Of a stretch of 20,182 nt of DNA, positions 1 to 6,439 are shown piece by piece. Made by a program: the position numbers and the translations under genes. This stretch comes from an uncultured Clostridia bacterium (GTDB lineage: Bacteria; Bacillota; Clostridia; Christensenellales; Aristaeellaceae), in the NCBI GenBank assembly GCA_937906775.1, contig CALCUD010000084.1:1-20182 (forward strand), read 5' to 3'. The notes under the pieces were generated by a model, which was not told the DNA's origin, ran no database searches, and was given only the letters and a program-made list of their open reading frames with translations. How positions within the stretch are numbered: the stretch's first letter is position 1; every line of letters begins with the position of its first letter.

Positions 1-26
1 TTATACAATTGGATGGAAGATAAACT

Positions 27-52
27 AAAGGGACGCTAAACAGCGTCCCTTT
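27..52. terminator. Bidirectional intrinsic terminator at left edge
   Basis: A perfect 11-bp stem (27-37 with 42-52, core GGGACGCT / AGCGTCCC) closes a 4-nt loop. It carries A-runs on the left and T-runs on the right, so it can work in both directions. It ends the minus-strand arsR-like gene and probably also a plus-strand gene entering from the left. That gene's last codons could end at a TAA at 26-28 or 37-39; the frame cannot be decided from so few bases. Confidence 0.75.
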
Positions 53-59
53 CATATGA

Positions 60-317
60 TTATTCTTTAATATGTTCAATTCCTTGATTGATGATGTTAT
101 TTACATGGTCATCATTTAAGGAATAGTATATTGTCTTACCGCTTCTTCTATTCTTAATTAATTTGCTATTTTTAAGTAGTTTTAATTGATGGGATACAGC
201 TGATTGATTCATATTTAAAGTATCGGCAATATCTGTAACATTTCTCTCTTTTTCAAAAAGTGAATACAGTATTCTTATTCTTGTTGTATCTCCAAATACT
301 TTGAATAATTCTGCCAA
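60..317 (-). CDS. ArsR/SmtB-family metal-sensing repressor, N-terminally short
   Basis: This is an 85-residue winged-helix repressor. It opens in the family's LAELFKVFGDTTRIRIL segment and continues through the recognition helix (NQSAVSHQLKLLKNSKLI, residues 37-54) and wing. The last helix carries D69-x-H71, ten residues, then H82-xx-E85, the alpha5 metal-site pattern of CzrA/SmtB-type zinc sensors, so release from DNA by Zn(II) or a similar ion is inferred. Family members usually have 20-40 more residues in front. Here the start would be TTG with no ribosome binding site, and an in-frame TGA lies only 11 codons upstream. A single-base shift would join it to the open frame coming from the cinA side (ending AENND). 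It is probably a 5'-truncated or frameshifted gene. No metal transporter is visible beside it. The gene is clearly more AT-rich than the rest of the window. Confidence 0.8.
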   Translation of the reverse strand: MAELFKVFGDTTRIRILYSLFEKERNVTDIADTLNMNQSAVSHQLKLLKNSKLIKNRRSGKTIYYSLNDDHVNNIINQGIEHIKE

Positions 318-646
318 ATGAAGTCGTTGTTTTCTGCTGTGTCTATACCGTCATATACCAATGCGCTTTTTATTAGACATGAGCATCCGTTCTTCGCAAT
401 GGGAAATGCGATGTATTTAAGAGAGTCACATTTAATGATTTGAATGTGATTGTCGATGTAGATGTTTGGAACCTTTGCCTCGTTGCAGTATACCGTGAAC
501 GCGCCCTTGAGTACCGCGGATGCGCCGGGCGTGTCGGTGATGAGAGACGCCACCGTTCCCGAGGTACAGCTTTCGGCGGTCGCCGCCGTGAGCCCCGAAG
601 CGATGAGCTTTTCGGTCAGCAGACGGTATTTTTCATAAACATCCAT
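275..646 (-). pseudogene. cinA: Truncated cinA/pncC (nicotinamide-nucleotide amidohydrolase domain)
   Basis: The first ~58 codons are the start of a stand-alone CinA C-terminal domain, which deamidates NMN in pyridine-nucleotide salvage. The segment has the AESCTSG motif (AESCTGG in the family) at residues 24-30, then GASAVLKGAFTVYCNEAK. Start: ATG at 644-646, 7 bases after AAAGGA. After the NEAK codons, near position 475, family similarity stops and base composition becomes AT-rich. The frame runs on for about 65 unrelated residues into the arsR-like gene, overlapping it by 43 bp. A complete domain is about 150-160 residues, so roughly the last 100 are missing and the protein should be inactive. 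The gene follows prs in the same direction, directly after the prs terminator. Insertion, deletion or an assembly join are all possible causes. Confidence 0.75.
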
Positions 647-660
647 ACGAGTATCCTTTC

Positions 661-691
661 AAAAAATCCCCGGTCGGAATATTGACCGGGG
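661..691 (-). terminator. Intrinsic terminator of prs
   Basis: An 8-bp GC-rich stem (668-675 CCCCGGTC with 684-691 GACCGGGG, 8-nt loop) is followed on the minus strand by six T at 666-661. It lies just after the prs stop codon. Its T-run directly abuts the ribosome binding site of the cinA remnant, so that gene depends on read-through or on an unseen start. Confidence 0.8.
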
Positions 692-700
692 AAAAGCTTT

Positions 701-1903
701 TTATTTGCCTGCGAGCTCGGCTCTGTGCCTGTCCATCAGTTTGTTGATGCGGTCTGCCGGATCGAGGAACTCGCTTATCGAATTATCGTGATTGAGGTTG
801 TCGATTATCATTGCGAGGTATTTTGCCATATTGACCTGACAGTACCACGGCTTTTCGAGAAGCTCGGGCTCGGCATATACGAGGTTGGTGGTAAAGACCT
901 TATCGATGTAGCCCTCACTGTAATACTTATCGAACTTTTCAAATCCTTCAACGAAAAGACCGAAGGTGGAGAAGATGAAGATGCGGCTCGCTTTCTTTTC
1001 CTTGAGCTGTTTTGCAATGTCGAACATCGACTCGCCCGAGGAGATCATATCGTCAACGATTATGACATCCTTGCCCGAAACATCGTTTCCGAGAAATTCG
1101 TGAGCGACTATCGGGTTTTTGCCGTTGACGATGACCGAGTAATCACGCCTCTTGTAGAACATTCCGAGATCGAGACCGAGTATCGAGGAATAGTAGATGC
1201 AGCGTGACATCGCGCCCTCGTCGGGGGAGACGATCATCATATGGTCCTTGTCAATGTGCAGGGTCTTGTCTTTCTTCAGCAGCGCCTTGAAGATCTGATA
1301 GCTGGGCATGATGCTTTCGAACCCGGCGGTCGGAATGGCGTTCTGGACCCGCGGATCATGCGCGTCGAAGGTGATAATGTTGTTTACGCCCATCCGCTCA
1401 AGCTCCTGCAGCGCCATGGCGCAGTCAAGGCTTTCGCGGGAAGCGCGGCGGTGCTGACGTCCTTCGTACAGCATGGGCATGATCACGGAAACCCGTTTGG
1501 CTTTTCCGCTGATCGCGGCAATGATCCGCTTGAGGTTCATAAAATGATCGTCCGGGCTGAGCGGGACCTGCCGGCCGAACATGTCAAAAGTCTCGGAATA
1601 CGCGCCCACATCGCAAAGGATATAGATGTCATATCCCCGGATGGATTCTTTGATCATGCCTTTTCCCTCGCCGTTCCCGAAGCGGGGGCAGCTGACATTG
1701 ATCAAAAAGTCCTGTCTTTCCGCGCCGGGCGTTGTCCGCATGTCTCCGGGCATGGATTCTTCGGTATGGTCACGCCATTTTTTCAGCCAGCTGTTGACCT
1801 TTTTACCGATTTCCTCTGTGCCGGGCATGGCAATTAATCCCAGCGGTCCGACAGGATAAGTCAAAAAGGATTCCGTGTTCCAGGTGTTCACAAAATCAGT
1901 CAT
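701..1903 (-). CDS. prs: Ribose-phosphate pyrophosphokinase (PRPP synthase), long clostridial form
   Basis: The enzyme makes PRPP from ribose 5-phosphate and ATP for purine, pyrimidine, NAD, His and Trp synthesis. Family signatures: RRASRESLDCAMALQELE (152-169), the FDAHDPRVQNAIP segment (179-191) with the catalytic-flap/His region, and the PRPP-binding loop IIVDDMISSGE (281-291). At 400 residues it is about 80 longer than the classical enzyme; the extra length is mostly N-terminal and in inserts. This matches a second Prs type known in clostridia. The PRPP loop reads DDMISSGES rather than the usual DDMIDTAGT. Start: ATG at 1901-1903 with GGGAGG 6 bases ahead. It has its own promoter (1948-1976) and terminator (661-691), so it is probably monocistronic. 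A canonical Prs may exist elsewhere in the genome. Confidence 0.92.
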   Translation of the reverse strand: MTDFVNTWNTESFLTYPVGPLGLIAMPGTEEIGKKVNSWLKKWRDHTEESMPGDMRTTPGAERQDFLINVSCPRFGNGEGKGMIKESIRGYDIYILCDVGAYSETFDMFGRQVPLSPDDHFMNLKRIIAAISGKAKRVSVIMPMLYEGRQHRRASRESLDCAMALQELERMGVNNIITFDAHDPRVQNAIPTAGFESIMPSYQIFKALLKKDKTLHIDKDHMMIVSPDEGAMSRCIYYSSILGLDLGMFYKRRDYSVIVNGKNPIVAHEFLGNDVSGKDVIIVDDMISSGESMFDIAKQLKEKKASRIFIFSTFGLFVEGFEKFDKYYSEGYIDKVFTTNLVYAEPELLEKPWYCQVNMAKYLAMIIDNLNHDNSISEFLDPADRINKLMDRHRAELAGK

Positions 1904-1947
1904 GATTTGCCTCCCTAACGGTCGTCGTCGTCCTTCTTTCCTCGGTC

Positions 1948-1976
1948 ATTTTACACTTGAAAAGGGTGCTTGTGAA
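1948..1976 (-). promoter_or_regulatory. Promoter of prs
   Basis: On the minus strand, -35 TTCACA (1971-1976) and -10 TAAAAT (1948-1953) are 17 bp apart, each 5 of 6 to consensus. The predicted start is near 1941, giving a ~38-nt leader that contains a short GAC repeat (about 1921-1932). Confidence 0.7.
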
Positions 1977-2078
1977 GTGCCATTTTGTTATTTTTCTGAC
2001 ATTTTTATCAGTGTTGTAATTTCTGGCAGTATCCTGTCCGCTTTCAGACAGCACCGCCGCCCCTGGCACGCATTCCGC

Positions 2079-2107
2079 TTGAATTTCTGCCTTTCGGTGT
2101 GTATCAT
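2079..2107 (+). promoter_or_regulatory. Possible promoter of the polysaccharide deacetylase
   Basis: -35 TTGAAT (2079-2084) and -10 TATCAT (2102-2107) are 17 bp apart. The predicted start near 2114 leaves a very short leader that begins at the ribosome binding site. Confidence 0.45.
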
Positions 2108-2130
2108 GTTGACCGGAAGGGGGCATGAAG

Positions 2131-3474
2131 ATGAAAAAACGGATGATTCGAATCACAGCCCTGCTGGTTTCAGTCATTCTGTCGCTGTGCAGCTTATCCT
2201 CTGCCGAAACCATACAGGACTGTCACCGAGTCACTAACACCTGGACTGATACAAAGCAGGAAAACGCGTCCGTGATCCGCCTCTGGCAGGTGGAAACCGC
2301 CTGTGATTCCGTAACGGATGAGATCAACGCGCTGGCCGCCTCCTACGCGGAGGAGCTCGGTCCATCGCTTCAGGCCGCGAAAAACACCGGGAAAAAGAAC
2401 AGCCGTCTGGATGTTGAGATCCGCTACAGCCGGACGGGGCTCCATTGGATGAGTTTTCTCGTACAGGCACGGACAGAATACCACCAGCAGCTGACCGGTC
2501 AGGTTTTTACCACGCGTACCTATGATATGACCACCGGTGAGCGGATCCGGCTTTCCGATCTTTTTGACGACAGCGACGAGCTGTGGAATCTACTTTCCGC
2601 CGGCGTCCGTGAAGGGCTGACCGCTTACTGGCCGGATACGGAGCCCGACCCCGCCGCGCTGGACCGCCTCTGTTCCAGAGATTCGCTGGAATCCGCAGAC
2701 TTTACCCTGCACGGAATGTCGCTGGTCCTGCATTATCCGGCGTCCCTGCTGTATGAGGGCAAATCAACGCTGATGGAAGTCAGTTTCTTCTATCCGGAAT
2801 TGCGTCCGTATATGACCGAAAGCGCATATGTCGAAACCAACAATACGGCGTATTACAAAACCTGCGCGCTGACCTTTGACGACGGCCCCAAGGCGCCCAA
2901 CACGCCCAAGGTCCTGAATACGCTGATGGCTTCCGGAGTGCGAGCGACATTCTTTCTCATCGGAAATCTGATCGGCGATAACAGGATCCTTGTTCAGCGG
3001 GAACACGACAACGGACACGCGGTCGCCGCCCACAACTGGCATCACGGGAACGCCACCAAATCTTCCGGCAGTGCGCTTCGCGCGATGCCGGAAAAGGTCA
3101 ACAAGGCCATGATCAAGGCGATTGGCATCCCGGTCCGGTATGACAGGGTCCCGGGCGGCCGTTATCCGCCGATGATCAAGGCCGGCGTCGGATGGGCCTA
3201 TATTCAGTGGAGTCTGGACACCTATGACTGGCGCGGAGGACCCACCTCCGGCGTCGTCAAAAAGGTGAAAGAGCAGATCGCCGACGGAGATATCATCCTG
3301 TGCCACGATGTCAAGGATAATACTCCCGAAAGCGCGAAGCAGATCATTGCCTGGCTGGAAGAGGAAGGCTACATGCTTCTCACCGTGGACGAGCTGTTCG
3401 CGAAAGACGGCGTGACATTGGAAAAGAAAAAGGTATATTACCGTTGTACAGACGGCGATACCTCCAAAAAATAA
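2131..3474 (+). CDS. Secreted polysaccharide deacetylase (NodB domain, PdaC-like)
   Basis: This is an exported metal-dependent deacetylase of cell-wall or other GlcNAc polymers. A Sec signal peptide (MKKRMIRITALLVSVILSLC..., likely cut after SLSSA, about residue 25) is followed by a DUF4163/DUF3298-like domain, with the typical RTYDMTTGERIRLSDLF at 129-145. The NodB domain starts near 245. NodB motifs: TFDDGP (248-253, catalytic Asp250 and metal Asp251), His301 and His305 (HNWHH, where families usually have H-S/T-x-x-H), RVPGG (339-343), WSLDTYDW (360-367) and LCHD (390-393). The order matches Bacillus PdaC, a peptidoglycan MurNAc deacetylase, but substrate is not provable here. The ATG at 2131 is preferred over the one at 2125 because AAGGGGG ends 7 bases before it and only 1 before the other. 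The gene converges on htrA. Confidence 0.88.
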   Translation: MKKRMIRITALLVSVILSLCSLSSAETIQDCHRVTNTWTDTKQENASVIRLWQVETACDSVTDEINALAASYAEELGPSLQAAKNTGKKNSRLDVEIRYSRTGLHWMSFLVQARTEYHQQLTGQVFTTRTYDMTTGERIRLSDLFDDSDELWNLLSAGVREGLTAYWPDTEPDPAALDRLCSRDSLESADFTLHGMSLVLHYPASLLYEGKSTLMEVSFFYPELRPYMTESAYVETNNTAYYKTCALTFDDGPKAPNTPKVLNTLMASGVRATFFLIGNLIGDNRILVQREHDNGHAVAAHNWHHGNATKSSGSALRAMPEKVNKAMIKAIGIPVRYDRVPGGRYPPMIKAGVGWAYIQWSLDTYDWRGGPTSGVVKKVKEQIADGDIILCHDVKDNTPESAKQIIAWLEEEGYMLLTVDELFAKDGVTLEKKKVYYRCTDGDTSKK

Positions 3475-3515
3475 AAAAGCAGGATCCCGGAGCCGAAGCT
3501 CCGGGATCCTTTCAT
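3473..3515. terminator. Bidirectional terminator between deacetylase and htrA genes
   Basis: A perfect 13-bp stem (3481-3493 with 3498-3510) with a CGAA loop is flanked by TTTC on the plus side and by a run of A (T on the minus strand) at 3473-3478. It sits between the two convergent stop codons and serves both genes. Confidence 0.85.
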
Positions 3516-3528
3516 CGGTGTATATTGT

Positions 3529-4812
3529 TTACTGTGCGACAGCGTCCAGAATGGCCAGGGTCACGGTGAAGTCAATGTATTCGCCGTCCGTGCCGTCCTC
3601 ATTGGAACGGAAGGCTTTCAGTTCGACCGTGTCGCCTTCCTTTTTCGCGCCGACGATTTCCATCATGGCGCTGGTGGAGGTGATTACAGTTCCGTCAACC
3701 TCGACGATGATGTCGCCTTCCTTCAGGCCTGCCACAGCAGCGGGAGATCCGTCTTCCACAGCGTTGATATACGCGCCGTTGGGGTTGTTCGAGCCCGCTG
3801 TGGCGGTAGCCGTGCTGACCGTAACGCCCAGACGGGGCTTTCCGAAAAGGTCGTTGCCGGCGGATCCGTTCGCGCTGTTTGCCCCGCTCACGATGCCGTC
3901 CACGTTCGCTTTCAGGCCTTCTTCGATCACAGGCTTGGCGTCATTGATCGGAATGCACATTCCGATGCTTTCCACCGTCGCGCCGTTGGAGCGGGTGCCG
4001 CTGTATTTGAGGGTCGGAATGCCCATCAGTTCGCCGTTCACACTGAACATGCCGCCGCCGCTGTTCCCGTTGTTGATCGGGGCGTCTGTCTGAATCATCG
4101 AATTGGTCACTTCAGCCGTGCGGCCGTACTTGTCCGTGCTGGTACCGTTCGCGATCTCACGGTCCAGACCGCTGATGATACCGGCGGTGACTGTTCCGGC
4201 AAATCCGATAGGATTGCCGATGCAGATCGCCCAGTCACCAATCTGAAGGGTATCGCTGTCACCCAGGGCAACAGGCGCCACTTCCAGATCCGGCACATAC
4301 AGAACCGCGACATCCACGTCCGCGTCAGACGCGACCAGCGTTGCCGGCAGAAGATCCTTTTCCTCTGTGCTGCCGTCCGGCAGGGAGATCTTCAGGCTGC
4401 TGGCGTCTTCCACAACATGGTAGTTGGTCAGCACATACTTTTCGGCGATCACAACACCGGAACCGCTTCCGTATTTGACTTCCTTGGAGTTTTCCTGACC
4501 GTTGCCGTAACCGTTGCCGTAACCGTTGCCGTATCCGTTGCCGTATCCGTAGCCGAAGCCGAAGAAATCGCTCCAGGGGAACATGCTTCCGCCGTAGTTG
4601 CCATACCCGTTGTTATTGTTGCTGACGATCTGATAGTTGTTCACACCGACCACGCTTCCGCGGACCTTCGCGATCGCCTCCGTAAAGGGAGAAGTAACAA
4701 CAATTTTTTCAGTTTCCGCCTGAGTCGTGCTGCCCAGAACGGAACCCGCCATTACACAGACCAGTGCCAGCGCCACATAGCCCAGGATTTTTTTGTTCAG
4801 AATTTTTTTCAT
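3529..4812 (-). CDS. htrA: HtrA/DegP-type membrane-anchored serine protease with PDZ domain
   Basis: An envelope quality-control protease of 427 residues. One N-terminal membrane segment or uncleaved signal (about 9-30) is followed by a Gly/Tyr/Asn-rich linker (65-106, GYGN repeated). The trypsin-like domain has His132 (LTNYHVVEDA), Asp167 (DVDVAVL) and Ser251 (GNSGGG). One PDZ domain spans about 326-415 (GSPAAVAGLKEGDIIVEVDG). The protease motif has G where most HtrAs have P (GNSGGP). Start: ATG at 4810-4812 behind an ideal AAAGGAGGT. It lies downstream of, and in the same direction as, the sensor kinase/lipoprotein operon, but has its own -10 box. HtrA genes in Firmicutes are often under envelope-stress two-component control, so regulation by the neighbouring system is possible but only inferred. 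Confidence 0.93.
   Translation of the reverse strand: MKKILNKKILGYVALALVCVMAGSVLGSTTQAETEKIVVTSPFTEAIAKVRGSVVGVNNYQIVSNNNNGYGNYGGSMFPWSDFFGFGYGYGNGYGNGYGNGYGNGQENSKEVKYGSGSGVVIAEKYVLTNYHVVEDASSLKISLPDGSTEEKDLLPATLVASDADVDVAVLYVPDLEVAPVALGDSDTLQIGDWAICIGNPIGFAGTVTAGIISGLDREIANGTSTDKYGRTAEVTNSMIQTDAPINNGNSGGGMFSVNGELMGIPTLKYSGTRSNGATVESIGMCIPINDAKPVIEEGLKANVDGIVSGANSANGSAGNDLFGKPRLGVTVSTATATAGSNNPNGAYINAVEDGSPAAVAGLKEGDIIVEVDGTVITSTSAMMEIVGAKKEGDTVELKAFRSNEDGTDGEYIDFTVTLAILDAVAQ
4499..4553 (-). repeat. 12-bp tandem repeat encoding GYGN units in HtrA linker
   Basis: Four consecutive 12-bp units on the plus strand (CCGTTGCCGTAA twice, then CCGTTGCCGTAT twice) plus degenerate flanks encode a Gly-Asn-Gly-Tyr run. 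Unit length is a multiple of three, so copy-number change would alter linker length without breaking the frame. Confidence 0.85.
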
Positions 4813-4844
4813 TGATAAAAACCTCCTTTCCGGTTTTCGGTGTC

Positions 4845-4850
4845 ATTATA
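4845..4850 (-). promoter_or_regulatory. -10 box of htrA
   Basis: A perfect TATAAT on the minus strand lies 33 bases before the htrA ATG. I see no good -35 at 16-18 bp; the upstream sequence is AT-rich. An activator-dependent promoter would fit but is not shown. Confidence 0.45.
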
Positions 4851-4903
4851 ACAACGTTTTTTGTCCACAGTATGAACGGAATGTAAACATAATATAACGA
4901 TAA

Positions 4904-6439
4904 TTATCCCAGGCTGTCCTCTCCCAGATCCGGGTTGTAAAGGAATTCGCCTGCCCAGCATATCGTTCCGGCGATTTCTTCGACCTGTTCTCCCTCAAAG
5001 AAAAAGCATACTTTCCGGACGTCGTTATTCCTGCAGATCGTATTGACCATGCTGTAACACAGGAGCATCTCCTGTTCCGGCCCGTTGTCCCGGATCGCTG
5101 ACCGGAAGTTTTCGGACAGATTGATCAGCATGACCCGTTCCTCTTTCGCAACGCCCAGAATGTCGTCCTCCCGGACCTCCGCCGGCAGCGCGGAGATCAT
5201 TCCCGCCGCGCGTTCGCTTTCCGACGGACCGGCCAGCAGCGTCGCCATCTGTTCTCTGGGATCGTCCGCGTTTTTCCGGTTGATCGGAACCTCGCATGCG
5301 TGAAGTTCACCGTCCAGAATAAAATAGGCTGTCATTCCTGCGGTCAGATAGTCGCTGAACTGATTTCTTTTCATCATTCCGCCCAGGAACGTCATGGTGC
5401 CGAACCGGTCATTTTTCAGGGAAGTAACCGGTTTTTCCCCGATCCGGACGCAAATGGCAGCGATCCCCGGAATAAAGGTAGTCATCGTATAGGTGATCGC
5501 AGCCAGAAGACAGGAGAGATCCGTCCCGCTCTGCGTCAGGATCTCCGTCAGATCCTCCCGGAAGCTGATCGTGATCAGCCGTCCGCCATCCGTCAGTTCG
5601 CTCGTCAGAGGGTCGTGCAGCATCATGGAGCGAAGGTCCGGCAGCGGCCGTACGCCGTTCACATAGGCACTCCGTTCGCTCATGATGTCCAGAAGCCCGA
5701 GGGCCATCTGCTGCGGAGTCTGTCCTTCAAAGGACGCTGTTTCGGTTTTGCAGGTGATCCCCTGCCCGTCCTCCAACGGATAAAAAACCGTAACGTTCTC
5801 TGTCAGAGGCGTTTTGCTCAGATCGCTTCCCAGAGGCGCTTTTTTGGCGTCCATCTGTTCCCACAGCACCTGAAGATTATCGCCCTGCCGGGCGGAAAGC
5901 GTTCCCATCGGAAGGCTGCCCGTAATGTCCAGTCCGGCGCTCTGATCCGCTACCAGAACATTGACGGCGCTGATCTGCTCCATTTCGCAAAGCGTTGCGG
6001 TCAGCGACAGCGCGACGGTGTACAGATCCGAAGAAGAAGGCCCCAGCGCGGAGGAACCCAGATTGACCGTGCAGATGTCCCGGCTCAGCTCCACCGGGTC
6101 CGTTCCGAACAGGGTCAGGTCTGTATCACCGCCCAGGGATGACACCTGTGAATTGCTTTTGAAGTCAAGCGCGGAGGCGACCAGAAACGTTGCGGTTTCC
6201 AGGGCGGAACCCGACGTTACCGGAATATACTGCGGCGTCAGCCGCGAACCGTCCGCGCTGGGAAGCCACAGAACATGCGTTGTCTCGCCGGACGGCAGGT
6301 CATCCCCGTCCGGAGCCGGATATTCGCTCCGGATCTCCGGCAGCATCAGGGACGAAGGCTGCTCATCCGTTTTCTTCGCACAGCCGGTCAGCGCGAAAAG
6401 GCAGCATATAGCGGTCAGCGCGCACATCCATCTCTTCAT
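4904..6439 (-). CDS. Lipoprotein with three GerMN-like repeats
   Basis: A 511-residue exported lipoprotein: signal peptide with lipobox LTGC, lipidated Cys20. The rest shows three repeats of the same plan, about 52-170, 213-338 and 365-490. Each begins with an extended strand (HVLWLPSADG, VTVFYPLEDG, AYFILDGE), then a helix of the ETATFLVASAL / QQMALGLLDIM / EQMATLLAGP kind. Each ends with a helix-strand unit (LEN-type T..I..V.VLV; TTFIPGIAAICVRIGE; NTICRNNDVRKVCFFFEGE). This is the GerMN (sporulation/germination) pattern also found in LpqB. Its ATG overlaps the kinase stop (ATGA), with GGAGGAG ahead, so the two are translationally coupled. The function is unknown. By analogy with LpqB it may bind or tune the sensor kinase outside the membrane; a role in sporulation is the alternative. 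Confidence 0.75.
   Translation of the reverse strand: MKRWMCALTAICCLFALTGCAKKTDEQPSSLMLPEIRSEYPAPDGDDLPSGETTHVLWLPSADGSRLTPQYIPVTSGSALETATFLVASALDFKSNSQVSSLGGDTDLTLFGTDPVELSRDICTVNLGSSALGPSSSDLYTVALSLTATLCEMEQISAVNVLVADQSAGLDITGSLPMGTLSARQGDNLQVLWEQMDAKKAPLGSDLSKTPLTENVTVFYPLEDGQGITCKTETASFEGQTPQQMALGLLDIMSERSAYVNGVRPLPDLRSMMLHDPLTSELTDGGRLITISFREDLTEILTQSGTDLSCLLAAITYTMTTFIPGIAAICVRIGEKPVTSLKNDRFGTMTFLGGMMKRNQFSDYLTAGMTAYFILDGELHACEVPINRKNADDPREQMATLLAGPSESERAAGMISALPAEVREDDILGVAKEERVMLINLSENFRSAIRDNGPEQEMLLCYSMVNTICRNNDVRKVCFFFEGEQVEEIAGTICWAGEFLYNPDLGEDSLG

Noticed and set aside
4499..4553. Short regular repeats that might suggest a CRISPR array
   Set aside because: The units are 12 bp, contiguous, without spacers, and lie in frame inside htrA.
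5300..6142. A 280-codon plus-strand open frame opposite the GerMN lipoprotein gene
   Set aside because: It is rich in Arg/Gln/His with no domain, as expected from an antisense frame in GC-rich coding DNA.
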